Assembly (NCBI GenBank): GCA_016790225.1 | Contig: JAEUOZ010000009.1 | Span: forward strand, 1 to 64,000 | Reading direction: 5' to 3' | DNA length: 64,000 nucleotides | Source of the DNA: Rubrivivax sp. | GTDB lineage: Bacteria > Pseudomonadota > Gammaproteobacteria > Burkholderiales > Burkholderiaceae | Part shown: in pieces, positions 1-9,569 of the stretch | Layout: every line of letters begins with the position of its first letter | Numbering within the stretch: position 1 is the first letter of the stretch | Position numbers and translations under genes: made by a program | The notes under the pieces: generated by a model | What the model saw: the letters and a program-made list of their open reading frames with translations, nothing else | What the model was told of the DNA's origin: nothing | Database searches by the model: none

Positions 1-3000
1 TTGACGGGCGCACCTGTGGCGTCGGTCCCGCTCAAGCTGACGCTCACGCCGGCAATGCCGCTCTCGCCGCCCTGACGCACGCCGTCGTTGTTGGCATCCA
101 GGTAGACCGCGCCGGAGAGCGCGCCCAGGCGCTCGCCGAAGTAGTTGCTGCCCGATCCGCTGACCGGCAGGCCGGTGATGGTGATCGCATTGGCCGCACC
201 TGAGCTGCCGTTGGTGCCGGGGTTGACCGTGCCATCGCCATAACCCACCGGCTGCGTCTGGCACACCGTGTAGGTCTGGCCTGCCACCAGGCCCGTGAAG
301 CTGAAGTCGCCCGTGGGCCCGGTAAGCTGGCTGGACAGCGGTGCGCCCGCACAGGTCGTGCCTGTGTACAGCGTGATGGTGACGCCCGGCAGCCTGCCGT
401 CGGCAGGAGCTGGATCCGGCGTGTTGTTGCCGTTGAGGTCCACATACACGGTGCCGCTGATGGCAGTGACCTGGATCTCGCCGAAGTTGAACTGCGTGCC
501 ATCCTGACCCGCCGAGAGATCGATGGCCGCGATGCGGTCCGTCCCCGCAGAAGGCGTGTTGGCCTGGGCCGTGCAGCCGGCCGCGCAGGCGGCGCCGCCC
601 ACCAGCCCGGGGTTGACCGGTCCGTTGGCCAGGCTGCCCGCCGTCACCGGCAGGGGCTCTTCCAGGGTATAGCTGATCAGCGGGTCCAGCCCCGTGAAGC
701 TGTAGGCGCCGCTGGCGTCGGTGAGGGTGGTCTGAACCAGCGCCAGGCTGCCGGCATCCAGCAGCCGGACCGTCGCGCCGACGATCGGCGTGTCGGTTCC
801 CGGGTCTCGGACATTGCTGGTATTGACGTCGACATAGACGAAGCCGGACAGGCTGACCAGCCGGACCTCGGGGAAGTTGTAGTTCACCGCATCCACGCCG
901 CTGCCCAGCACGATGCCGCTGTACACGGTGTTGCCGCTGGCACCGCCACGGGCATAGCTGCCCCCGGCGCTGGGTTGGGCCCCGCCGGCCACGGGCGGAT
1001 CCGTCGGCCCATTGACGAAGCCGACCGGCTGCGTTTGAGTCAGCGCATAGCCTGCACCGTTGGAGGGCGGCAGGTCGGCGAAGGCGAAGTTGCCATCGAC
1101 ATCGGTCACGGCCGTGCGGTCCACCGCATTGCCGAGGTTGTCGGTGCCCGTCAGGCGCAGGCTCACGCCGGCGATGCGCGGTTCACCGGCAGCCGCCTGT
1201 GGCGTGCCGCCGTTCGCGCCGGAGCGATTGCGGTCCTCGAACACCGTTCCGGACAGCGACGAGCGCGTCACGGTCACCGTGGAGGTGCCGGTGTTGTTGC
1301 CGCCCGGGAAGTCATCGGCGCCCGTCTTGGCAGGGTCCACATCCACCGTGGCCGAGTTCTGGGCAGTGCCGCCCGTCGGGAAGCTGGTCATGCGCACGGG
1401 AATGGTCACGGTCGCGACGCCCGCCGCATTCAGGCGCCCCAGCGCACAGCTCACCGTCAACGCCGTCACCGAGCAGGTGCCGCTGCCCGCAGGCAGCGTA
1501 CGCGTCCAGCTGATCGCGCCGTTGAGCGCGGTGCCCGCCGGCAAGGTGTCGGTCAGGTCGGTCTGCAGGGAATCGCCCGGGCCGTTGTTGACCACCGTGA
1601 CGACCCAGTTGAAGGGCTGGGACACGGCGACGGTCGGCACGCTCGGCGCCTTGCTGACGCGGATGTCGATGCGGTTTCGCGTCGTCGTCTGCTCCACCGA
1701 GCTGTTGTTGGCCAGGAAGGTCTCGTTCTGATCCGAGCTGACCGTGGCCGCGCTGTTGAACACATCGCCGCTGACGGGCGGCTGATCCAGCACCTCGTAG
1801 CGCAGGAAGATGTCCTTGGACTGGCCGGTGGCCAGTTCACCCACGTTGGCGCCGGTCGTCACCGTGCCCGCGGGCACTGAACAGGTGAAGGGGCCGACGG
1901 CTGCCCCCGGCGTGGCCGAGGTGATGTTGGTCGCCGAGCACAGGCTCACCGGGTTGCAGGTGGTGCCGCTGAAGGTGGTGGTGTCGCACACGAAGCGCAC
2001 GCGCTTGCCCGCGGGCGGCGTCATGGTCTCGGTGATGCGGACGTTGGTGCCGAAGGACGGGCCGTTGCTCGTCACGCGGGTCTGGTAGTTGATGAAGGTC
2101 GAGCCCGCGACGAAGGGCACCGGGTCCACCAGATCGGTCTTGTTGATCAGCAGATCGATGGCGTTGGACAACACGGTCAGCGTCGAGGTCTGCGAGTTGT
2201 TGCCGTTGTTGCCACCGCTCGGGCTTTCCACCGAGGTCGTCGTGACCGCGCCGGTATTGCGGATCACGCGCGTGGGATTGGCCGCTTGCGACGCGGGCCG
2301 CACGACCAGCGTCACCGTATGCGCTTCGCCCTCCGGCATGTAGCCGATGGTGCAGGTGACCACGTTCGCCGCAGGCGTGATGAACGAGCCCACCGCAACC
2401 GAGCAGCCGGATCCCGGCCTTGAGGAATTCACGGCCAGCACTTCCAGGCCCGGATCCGAAGGATTGGGCGTCACGCCATCGGCGAGGAAGAAGCTGAAGG
2501 TGTCGCTGAGGGCGACATCGAAGGCGGCATCGGGACCGTTGTTGCGGTAGGACAGAACGTAGGTGGCGTTCTCGCCGGCCAGCACTGTGGTCGGCGTGGT
2601 GGTCTTGCCGGTCATCTGGATGTCCGCGATCGGATCCACCGAGACCTCGTCCTGGCCCGTGTTGTTGCTGCTGTCGAGATCGAACTCGACCGTGTTGCTC
2701 ACGGAGACCGGGAAGAACGCCGGCGCACCCCAGGTGCGGCCCATCGGCCGCGAGGCGGTGACGACGACGGTGACGAAGTCGCCCGTGCGCAAGGCACCGC
2801 CTGTCTGGGAACAACGCCCCAGCGCTTCGGTGCGGGTGCAGCTGAACGTGGCCGTGCTGCCATTGGGGGCGCCATTGACGTCGCCCACCACGGCCGTGAC
2901 GGCACCGACCAGCGTGCCGCCCACGATGAAGTTGGGCACGACGTAGTCGATGCGCGCACCGGTGGCATCGGCCGGACCGTTGTTCGTGACCTTGATGGTG

Positions 3001-4757
3001 AACGTCGCGCTGGACTCCGTGCCGGAGATCAGCTTGTCGCCGCCGATCGGAGTGGTGGTCAGGACGCTGAAGACGCGCAGGTCGGCATTGCCGGCCCCGG
3101 CCACCGCCAAGGAATTCGCGGTGGCGCAATCATTGGTGGTGTTGGGATCGCCGCCCGGGTTGGTCGGCGGCAAGGGGGTCACGCCAGCGCCGACACCGGA
3201 GGGCAGCGAGCTGCCCGTGCAGGCCGTGTTGATGGCGCCGCCCGCAGCGATGACCGTGGTGTTGATGGTCAGCGTCGGCAGACTCGCGCCGACGGCCAGG
3301 CCGCCCGCGTTCGCGTGGTTGCAGACCACCACCGTGGCGCTGGCGGCGGCGCAGCTCCAGCCGGTGCCCGAGCCGCTGACGAAGGATTCGTTCGTCAACA
3401 CCTCGACCACGCGCAAGGGGCCCGTGGCCACCCGAGGACCGTTGTTGGTGACCGTCAAGGACGAGGTCAGCGCGCCGCCCACCGTGGCGGCAAACGGCGT
3501 CTTGCTCTTGGACAGGCTGAGGTCGGCACCGTCACGGAAGACGGTGGCCGTCACCGAGGCGCTGTTGTTGCCGGGAATCGGGTCGCTGTTGGCGGCCGCG
3601 ATGGTGCCGGTGTTGATGAAGCTGGTGCCGCCTTCGGCCACCAGCGCGGGCGCCGTCGCGATGATCGTGAGGTCATTGACCACGCCGACGGCCAGGCTCG
3701 GCCGCGAGCAGGTCACCGTCTGGCCGACGGCAGCGCAGCTCCAGCCCGTTCCGCCAGCCGAGAGGAAGGTCCAGCCGGCGGGCAGCACGTCGGTGACCGA
3801 GACCGTGCTGGCCACATCCGGGCCGGCATTGCGCGGCGTGAGGACAAACGTGACATTGGTGCCGGCCGTGATGGGCGTGGCGGAGACGATGTTCTTGGAA
3901 AGGATCAGGACATCAGCGCCACTCAGGATGGTAGTGTTGGCCGTCGCTGTGTTGTCCGCGGTATCGGGGTCAGGAATGCCGCCGACGCCGCTGGAGACGG
4001 TGGCTGAATTCGTGATCGTGCCGCTGGCGGCGTTGGCGGTCGTCACGATCGTCACCGGCGGAACGGCGACGCCGGCCGCATGCGGCCCGGCACGGGTGCA
4101 GGTGACCACGCCGGCTGCATGCCCGCAGCTCCAGCCACTGCCCGTGGCCGAGACAAAGCTGCTCGACGGCGGCAGGTTGTTGGTGATCAGCAGGTCACCG
4201 ACCGTGTTGGGGCCGGGGTTCGCCGCTGTCAGCACGTAGGTGACGTTGGCGCCGGGCGCCACCGGATCCGGTGCATCGGTCATGGCCAACGACAGGTTCG
4301 CGCCCTGCAGCACCGTGGTGACCTGATCCTGCGCATTGTTGGCCGGGTTGATGTCGTTGTCGGCCGTCACCGTGGCATTGGCATTGATCGTCGCCGGACC
4401 GGCGACGGTGGCGCGCCAGTTCATGGTGATGGTCCGGGTATCCAGACCATTGCCCGCCAGGTTGCCCAGGACGCACTGCACCTGGGTAGGCGAAACGGCG
4501 GCGCAGTTCTGCGATGAAGGCGAGGCCGAGACAAACGCGGCGCCGCTGGGAACCGTCACCGTCAGCCGGGTATTGACCGCCGCATCGACGGCGTTGTTGT
4601 CGACACGGATCTCATACGCGTAGACAGCCCCGGCAACTGCCGGATCCGGGGTATCGGTAAATGCGGCAATCTGCGGATCGGCGGCAAACGCCAGGCCAGG
4701 CGCAACCAGCAGACCGAGCAGGAATCGTCGTACTTGTCCCAAATGGATACGAATCAT
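1..4757 (-). CDS. Giant secreted DUF11 / SdrD B-like repeat protein, partial (3' end outside window)
   Basis: Open from the ATG at 4757 to the left edge (over 1,580 codons, no stop); the same frame carries recognisable repeats at both ends. Residues 1 to about 26 look like a signal peptide (MIRIHLGQVRRF, then a hydrophobic core ending LAFAA). Next come roughly eight or nine DUF11-type beta-sandwich repeats of about 110-140 residues, each with a variant of 'VTNNGP' and a closing Asn-rich strand (about 4650-1260). About four SdrD B-like/Cna-B-like modules follow (about 1250-1), with 'GTVFEDRNRSG', 'GFVYVDVN', 'GTVYVDLNGNN' and 'GAVYLDANNDG'. Such proteins are secreted or surface-attached stalks or adhesins; a ligand cannot be read from the sequence. 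No strong Shine-Dalgarno precedes the chosen ATG, so the start is likely but not certain. The C-terminal anchor or sorting signal lies outside the window. Confidence 0.88.
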   Translation of the reverse strand, partial: MIRIHLGQVRRFLLGLLVAPGLAFAADPQIAAFTDTPDPAVAGAVYAYEIRVDNNAVDAAVNTRLTVTVPSGAAFVSASPSSQNCAAVSPTQVQCVLGNLAGNGLDTRTITMNWRATVAGPATINANATVTADNDINPANNAQDQVTTVLQGANLSLAMTDAPDPVAPGANVTYVLTAANPGPNTVGDLLITNNLPPSSSFVSATGSGWSCGHAAGVVTCTRAGPHAAGVAVPPVTIVTTANAASGTITNSATVSSGVGGIPDPDTADNTATANTTILSGADVLILSKNIVSATPITAGTNVTFVLTPRNAGPDVASTVSVTDVLPAGWTFLSAGGTGWSCAAVGQTVTCSRPSLAVGVVNDLTIIATAPALVAEGGTSFINTGTIAAANSDPIPGNNSASVTATVFRDGADLSLSKSKTPFAATVGGALTSSLTVTNNGPRVATGPLRVVEVLTNESFVSGSGTGWSCAAASATVVVCNHANAGGLAVGASLPTLTINTTVIAAGGAINTACTGSSLPSGVGAGVTPLPPTNPGGDPNTTNDCATANSLAVAGAGNADLRVFSVLTTTPIGGDKLISGTESSATFTIKVTNNGPADATGARIDYVVPNFIVGGTLVGAVTAVVGDVNGAPNGSTATFSCTRTEALGRCSQTGGALRTGDFVTVVVTASRPMGRTWGAPAFFPVSVSNTVEFDLDSSNNTGQDEVSVDPIADIQMTGKTTTPTTVLAGENATYVLSYRNNGPDAAFDVALSDTFSFFLADGVTPNPSDPGLEVLAVNSSRPGSGCSVAVGSFITPAANVVTCTIGYMPEGEAHTVTLVVRPASQAANPTRVIRNTGAVTTTSVESPSGGNNGNNSQTSTLTVLSNAIDLLINKTDLVDPVPFVAGSTFINYQTRVTSNGPSFGTNVRITETMTPPAGKRVRFVCDTTTFSGTTCNPVSLCSATNITSATPGAAVGPFTCSVPAGTVTTGANVGELATGQSKDIFLRYEVLDQPPVSGDVFNSAATVSSDQNETFLANNSSVEQTTTRNRIDIRVSKAPSVPTVAVSQPFNWVVTVVNNGPGDSLQTDLTDTLPAGTALNGAISWTRTLPAGSGTCSVTALTVSCALGRLNAAGVATVTIPVRMTSFPTGGTAQNSATVDVDPAKTGADDFPGGNNTGTSTVTVTRSSLSGTVFEDRNRSGANGGTPQAAAGEPRIAGVSLRLTGTDNLGNAVDRTAVTDVDGNFAFADLPPSNGAGYALTQTQPVGFVNGPTDPPVAGGAQPSAGGSYARGGASGNTVYSGIVLGSGVDAVNYNFPEVRLVSLSGFVYVDVNTSNVRDPGTDTPIVGATVRLLDAGSLALVQTTLTDASGAYSFTGLDPLISYTLEEPLPVTAGSLANGPVNPGLVGGAACAAGCTAQANTPSAGTDRIAAIDLSAGQDGTQFNFGEIQVTAISGTVYVDLNGNNTPDPAPADGRLPGVTITLYTGTTCAGAPLSSQLTGPTGDFSFTGLVAGQTYTVCQTQPVGYGDGTVNPGTNGSSGAANAITITGLPVSGSGSNYFGERLGALSGAVYLDANNDGVRQGGESGIAGVSVSLSGTDATGAPV

Positions 4758-5241
4758 CGGAGGAATCCCGTCGGCGCAGTCTGGCTCGGCATTGGTGCTG
4801 TCGGTATGGCGGACGGCGGGCCGGACGGGGCAGTCGATTCGAGCCCTGGGCAATCGAATGGACTGGTGCGTTTCACCCCATCGTTTCCGTGACCTCAGCC
4901 ACCTTTGGAGAAAGTTTAAGCGGGGAACTCGCGGCGACCTCCGCATGCACGGTGCGTCGCTACCCAGTACTAGGGGATTGTTTACCCCAATTAGGGGGTA
5001 ATCGCAGCCCGCAGTTTGGCTCAACTCGTGAACTGTTTCACGCTCTTTTGCCCACCCGGCCGGCCGCAGTTGCTTACACATTTTTTGCGTGTTGCGCGAC
5101 AGGTACAGGTCATCCGGTCTCGACGGGTGGTCCCCTTTGGCAGTTGGTCCGCCGGCCAGGTCGGATCGGCGGCGATCTGGCTAAGATGGTCGCGACCAGG
5201 CCGTCGTTCCGGACGGCCCGTTTCCCGCACGGCCGCAGCGC
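4758..5241. other. Intergenic region between divergent DUF11 and lrp genes
   Basis: This is a 484-bp gap without a convincing gene and visibly more AT-rich than its surroundings. It holds the tandem dyad at 4961-5001, listed separately. A weak -10-like TTAAACT can be read on the minus strand near 4915-4921, which would place the dyads about 60-85 bp upstream of a start point for the repeat-protein gene. I see no RNA gene or terminator. Confidence 0.6.
4961..5001 (-). promoter_or_regulatory. Tandem dyad, candidate operator of the repeat-protein gene
   Basis: A perfect inverted repeat TTACCCC-N6-GGGGTAA lies at 4982-5001. A second, imperfect copy TACCC-N7-GGGG lies at 4961-4976. In both, TACCC starts 12 bp before GGGG, and the two copies are offset by 22 bp, about two helical turns, as expected for cooperative dimers on one DNA face. 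The TACCC half-site loosely resembles NarL/FixJ-family sites, but the spacing differs and the regulator is unknown. The distance of about 200 bp to the repeat-protein ATG favours control of that gene over lrp. Confidence 0.5.
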
Positions 5242-5667
5242 ATGAATCTCGACGAGACCGATCGGCAGCTGATCTCGCTGTTGCGCCAGGATGCACGGCT
5301 GCCGGTGGCCACGCTGGCGGCCAAGCTGGGACTGGCGCGCGGAACGGTGACCAACCGCCTGCGGCGGCTGGAGGACAACGGCGTGATCGTGGGCTACGCG
5401 GTGAAGCTGCGCCCTGACGCGCAGCCCGATGAGATACGGGCCTGGATGGGCGTGCTGGTCGAAGGCAACCAGACCCGCAGCGTGATCGCCAGCCTGCTGG
5501 GCGAACCCGGCGTGGCGGCCCTGCACGACACCAACGGCCGCTGGGACCTGCTGGCCGAGCTGCGTGCGCAGAATGTGGCCGAGCTGTCCGGCGTGCTCGA
5601 ACGCGTGCGGCTGATCAAGGGCATCCGCAATACCGAGACCAGCCTGCTGCTGGCGACCTATCGCTGA
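5242..5667 (+). CDS. Lrp/AsnC family transcriptional regulator
   Basis: A 141-residue protein, the normal size for the family. Residues 1-60 form the winged helix-turn-helix (LDETDRQLISLLRQDARLP, then LAAKLGLARGTVTNRL). Residues about 65-141 form the RAM/AsnC effector-binding domain. Lrp-type proteins assemble as octamers, bind amino acids and control amino-acid catabolism. It is convergent with putA, 37 bp away. In many proteobacteria an Lrp-type protein of this kind activates proline or ornithine catabolic genes, so putA and the adjacent cyclodeaminase are the obvious inferred targets. The gap to putA contains the 12-bp palindrome AGCCTGCAGGCT but no T-run. Confidence 0.9.
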   Translation: MNLDETDRQLISLLRQDARLPVATLAAKLGLARGTVTNRLRRLEDNGVIVGYAVKLRPDAQPDEIRAWMGVLVEGNQTRSVIASLLGEPGVAALHDTNGRWDLLAELRAQNVAELSGVLERVRLIKGIRNTETSLLLATYR

Positions 5668-5704
5668 GCCTGCAGGCTGAACTGCGGGCTGAACACGGCC
5701 GCAC

Positions 5705-8700
5705 TCAATCCAGCGTCATCAGGCTCGCATTGCCGCCTGCAGCCGCCGTATTGAGGCTCACGGCCCGCTCCAGCACCAGTCGTTCGCTGCGGATCGGGCG
5801 CTCGCCCGGCGCGTGTCCGCTCAGTGACAGCAAGGGGCCCGGACGTGCGGCCAGAACCTGCGCGGTCTCCAGCCGTGCCGCCGGCGAGCCGTGCTGCACA
5901 ACGGCGTCGAACGGCGTGCGCGGCGAGCTCCAGTCCTGCGTGAGCCGGATGCGCTCGCGCACCGGCCCTGGCAGCCTTTCGCGCAGCGCATGGGCTTGTG
6001 CCGGCCAGACCGCATGGCTGCCGACCGCCAGCACCGTGGCGAGCTGAGCCAGCTGGTCGGCCTCATCCTGCGCCAGGCACAGCACGGCGTCGCGCGCCAG
6101 CACCGCATAGAGATTGGATTCGCCGGTGGGACCGGGCAAGCTCAGCCAGTCCGTCACCGGTGAATCGGCCGCAGCCTGGTCGCAGTGGGCCGCAAGCACG
6201 CCATGGCCCTGCTCCAGTGCCCACGCCCGCAAGGCGCGCAGCGCCTCGGCTGACTCGCTGGCCTGCGTGGCCGAGAGCACGGGCTCCAGGGCGCGCAGCT
6301 CAGGGCCGGGTCTTGCTGCCTGGCGTGCCACGCTCAGCCGCGCCGCCTGCAGCGGCCGCTGCGCGAGCAGGCGCATCAGGTAGAGCGGCCCTCCGGCCTT
6401 GGGCCCGGTGCCGGAGAGCCCCTCGCCTCCGAACGGCTGCACGCCCACGACGGCACCGACGATGTTGCGGTTGACGTAGATGTTGCCGGCACAGGAGGCC
6501 TGCAGCACCTGGGCCACGGTCTCGTCGATGCGCGAGTGCACGCCTTGCGTCAGCCCGTAGCCGGTCGCGTTGATGGCCTGCAGGGTATCGGCCAGATCGT
6601 CGCGCGCGTAGCGCAGCACATGCAGCACGGGGCCGAAGACTTCCCGCTGCAGCTGATCCACACGGTCGATCTCGATCAGCGTGGGCGCCACGTAGCTGCC
6701 CTGGCTCGCCAGCGTCTGGTCAAGCGGGATTCGGCGCACGCGGCAACCACGGGCGGCCATGGACGCGATGTGGCGCTCGATCGCGTCGCGCGCTTCGGCG
6801 TCGATCACCGGGCCGCAATCGGTGGACAGCTCCCGGGGATCGCCGATGCGCAGTTCGCGCATCGCACCATCCAGCATCTCGATGACGCGCTCGGCGGCAT
6901 CCTCCTGCACGCACAGCAGCCGCAGCGCCGAACAGCGCTGCCCCGCGCTGTCGAAGGCGGAGCTGAGGATATCGCCCACGGCCTGCTCGACCAGCGCCGA
7001 CGAATCCACCACCAGGGCATTCTGGCCCCCGGTCTCGGCAATCAGCGGGACGGTCTGGCCGTCGCTCGTGAGCCGCTGCGCCAGTGAACGCTGCAGCAGG
7101 CGTGCCACCTCGGTGGATCCGGTGAACAGCACGCCTTGGACCCGCGCATCGGCCACGAGCGCCGCGCCGACGGTCTCGCCCCGGCCCGGCAGCAGCTGCA
7201 GCGCCCCGCGCGGGATGCCGGCCTCGTGCAGCACGCGCACCGCCTGCGCGGCCACCAGCGGGGTCTGCTCGGCCGGCTTGGCCAGCACCACGTTGCCGGC
7301 GGCCAGCGCCGCACTCACCTGACCCACGAAGATGGCCAACGGAAAGTTCCAGGGGCTGATGCAGACCACCGGCCCCAAGGGCCGGTGGCTCGTGTTGTCG
7401 AAGCCCTCGCGCACCGCAGCGGCGTAGTAGCGCAGGAAATCAGCGGCCTCGCGCACTTCGGCGATGCCGTTGCTGCAGGTCTTGCCGGCTTCACGCGCGA
7501 GCCAGGGCAGCCAGGCTTCGATCTGCGACTCCAGCGCGGCCGCGGCCCGGTCCAGGCAGGCCGCGCGCTCGACCGGCGGCACCTGCGCCCACTGCGGCGC
7601 TGCGCGCACCGCGGCGGCCAGGGCCTGCTCCCACTCGGCCGGCTGGGTTTCACGGACGGTTCCGACCCGATCCTCATGCGCCGCCGGGTTTCGCAGCCGT
7701 TGCTGCGCCGGGCCGGCCGCGGCGTGATCGCCTGCGATGGTTGCCGGCGCTCGGTCCGCCGACGCGTCGGCCGTCATTGCGCCGTCGATCAGCGGCGCAG
7801 CGTGCCACTGCCCGCCTAGCGCAAAGCGCGCCTGCAGCGCCCGCAGCGGCGCCTCGGCGCTGAGGTCAAGCCCGGGGGAGTTGCGACGCCGCTCGCCATA
7901 GAGCCCAGCCGGCAAGGGGATCGCCGGGTGCGGGGCGCCGAGCAAGCCGTCCGCTGCCGCCTGAGCCTCCACGGTCTCGACCGGGTCCTGCACCAGCGCT
8001 TCCAGCGGCAGGTTTTCATCCGCGATGCGGTTGACGAAGGAGCTGTTGGCGCCGTTTTCCAGCAGCCGCCGCACCAGGTAGGCCAGCAGCGTGTCGTGCG
8101 TGCCCACCGGCGCGTAGATGCGGCAGGGCCTCGCCAGGCCGCCCTGCTCCAGCGGCTTGACGACCTGTTCGTACAGCGGCTCGCCCATGCCATGCAGGCA
8201 CTGGAATTCGTACTGGCTCTCGTGATAGGCCTCACCCGCCATCGTGTGGATGGCCGCCAGCGTGTGCGCGTTGTGCGTGGCGAACTGCGGGTAGATCGCA
8301 TCGGGTGCGGCCAGCAGCTGGCGCGCGCAGGCGAGGTAAGCCACGTCGGTGTGCGGCTTGCGCGAATAGACGGGGTAGCCGGACTGCCCTTCCTGCTGCG
8401 CGCGCTTGATTTCGCTGTCCCAGTAGGCCCCCTTGACCAGGCGGACCATCAGCCGGTGCCCGCTGCGACGCGCCAGGTCCACGAGCACCTCCACCACCGC
8501 GGGACAGCGCTTCTGGTAGGCCTGGATGACGAAGCCGATGCCGTTCCAGCCCGCCAGCGCGGGTTCGAAGCACAGGCGCTCCAGCAGATCGAGCGAAAGC
8601 TCCAGCCGCTCGGACTCTTCGGCGTCGATGTTCAGGCCGATGTCGTAGCTGTGGGCCAGGCGGGCGAGCTGCAGCAGGCGCGGATAGAGCTCGCTCATCA

Positions 8701-9559
8701 CCCGGCCGATCTGCGCCCGCGCATAGCGTGGATGCAGTGCCGACAGCTTGATGGAAATGCCGGGGCCGCCGACGATGCCGCGCCCCTGCGAGGCCAGACC
8801 GATCGCGTGGATGGCCTGCTCATAGGCGCGCAGATAACGCTGCGCATCCGCCGACGTGAGCGCGCCCTCGCCCAGCATGTCGTAGCTGAAGCGGAAGCCT
8901 TGCGCTTCGCGCGGGGCCGCATGCTGCAGCGCCTGCTCGATGGTCTCGCCGGTGACGAACTGCTCGCCCATCATGCGCATGGCCATGTCCACGCCCTTGC
9001 GGATCAGCGGCTCGCCGCCGCGCGCAACCGCGCGCCGCAGCGTGGCGCTGAGCCCCGCATCGCTGTGCGTGGAGACCAGCCGGCCCGTCAGCAGCAGGCC
9101 CCAGGCCGCGGCGTTGACGAAGACCGAGGGGCTCTGGCCAAGGTGGTTCTGCCAGTTGCCGCGCGAGATCTTGTCGCGGATCAGCGCGTCGCGCGTGGGC
9201 AGGTCCGGGATGCGCAGCAAGGCCTCGGCCAGGCACATGAGTGCCACGCCTTCCTGCGAGCTGAGCGCGAACTCCTGCAGCAGGCCCTGCACCAGGCCGG
9301 CCCGCCCGGCGGAGCGGCCGCGCTCGCGCACGCCGCGCGCCAGGCGTAGGGCCAGAGCCTGGGCCTGTTGCGCCTGGGCCGCTGGCAGCCGGGCGCGCGC
9401 CACCAGAGGCGGCAGCACGTCTGGCTCGGGCGGTCGCGTGAGCGCGCTGACCGCCTGCCGCAAGGGCGTGTCCAGCAGGAAGCGGGTCAATGCGGGCGCA
9501 CTCGGCGCCGGGGCACCGGGGGATGCCGCCTCGGGCGCGGCAGCAGGTCTTGCAGTCAT
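5705..9559 (-). CDS. putA: Bifunctional proline dehydrogenase / L-glutamate-gamma-semialdehyde dehydrogenase PutA
   Basis: 1,284 residues. PutA oxidises proline to P5C with FAD (passing electrons to the quinone pool) and then oxidises glutamate semialdehyde to glutamate with NAD+, with channelling between the sites. The proline dehydrogenase barrel spans about residues 110-560 ('YEFQCLHGMGEPLYEQV'). The aldehyde dehydrogenase domain spans about 620-1110, with the Glu region 'IAETGGQNALVV' near 840 and catalytic Cys876 in 'AGQRCSALR'. A C-terminal domain follows, as in long PutAs. The N-terminus is an Ala/Pro-rich leader, not the ribbon-helix-helix DNA-binding domain of E. coli PutA, so this protein should not autoregulate by DNA binding. 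It lies 10 nt downstream of the ornithine cyclodeaminase gene and is presumably co-transcribed with it. Confidence 0.96.
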   Translation of the reverse strand: MTARPAAAPEAASPGAPAPSAPALTRFLLDTPLRQAVSALTRPPEPDVLPPLVARARLPAAQAQQAQALALRLARGVRERGRSAGRAGLVQGLLQEFALSSQEGVALMCLAEALLRIPDLPTRDALIRDKISRGNWQNHLGQSPSVFVNAAAWGLLLTGRLVSTHSDAGLSATLRRAVARGGEPLIRKGVDMAMRMMGEQFVTGETIEQALQHAAPREAQGFRFSYDMLGEGALTSADAQRYLRAYEQAIHAIGLASQGRGIVGGPGISIKLSALHPRYARAQIGRVMSELYPRLLQLARLAHSYDIGLNIDAEESERLELSLDLLERLCFEPALAGWNGIGFVIQAYQKRCPAVVEVLVDLARRSGHRLMVRLVKGAYWDSEIKRAQQEGQSGYPVYSRKPHTDVAYLACARQLLAAPDAIYPQFATHNAHTLAAIHTMAGEAYHESQYEFQCLHGMGEPLYEQVVKPLEQGGLARPCRIYAPVGTHDTLLAYLVRRLLENGANSSFVNRIADENLPLEALVQDPVETVEAQAAADGLLGAPHPAIPLPAGLYGERRRNSPGLDLSAEAPLRALQARFALGGQWHAAPLIDGAMTADASADRAPATIAGDHAAAGPAQQRLRNPAAHEDRVGTVRETQPAEWEQALAAAVRAAPQWAQVPPVERAACLDRAAAALESQIEAWLPWLAREAGKTCSNGIAEVREAADFLRYYAAAVREGFDNTSHRPLGPVVCISPWNFPLAIFVGQVSAALAAGNVVLAKPAEQTPLVAAQAVRVLHEAGIPRGALQLLPGRGETVGAALVADARVQGVLFTGSTEVARLLQRSLAQRLTSDGQTVPLIAETGGQNALVVDSSALVEQAVGDILSSAFDSAGQRCSALRLLCVQEDAAERVIEMLDGAMRELRIGDPRELSTDCGPVIDAEARDAIERHIASMAARGCRVRRIPLDQTLASQGSYVAPTLIEIDRVDQLQREVFGPVLHVLRYARDDLADTLQAINATGYGLTQGVHSRIDETVAQVLQASCAGNIYVNRNIVGAVVGVQPFGGEGLSGTGPKAGGPLYLMRLLAQRPLQAARLSVARQAARPGPELRALEPVLSATQASESAEALRALRAWALEQGHGVLAAHCDQAAADSPVTDWLSLPGPTGESNLYAVLARDAVLCLAQDEADQLAQLATVLAVGSHAVWPAQAHALRERLPGPVRERIRLTQDWSSPRTPFDAVVQHGSPAARLETAQVLAARPGPLLSLSGHAPGERPIRSERLVLERAVSLNTAAAGGNASLMTLD

Positions 9560-9569
9560 GCCGCTGACG

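Noticed and set aside
1837..3129. A 430-codon minus frame inside the repeat-protein region
   Set aside because: It is out of frame with the DUF11 reading frame, which continues unbroken from 4757 to the edge. The shadow product is His/Arg/Gly-rich.
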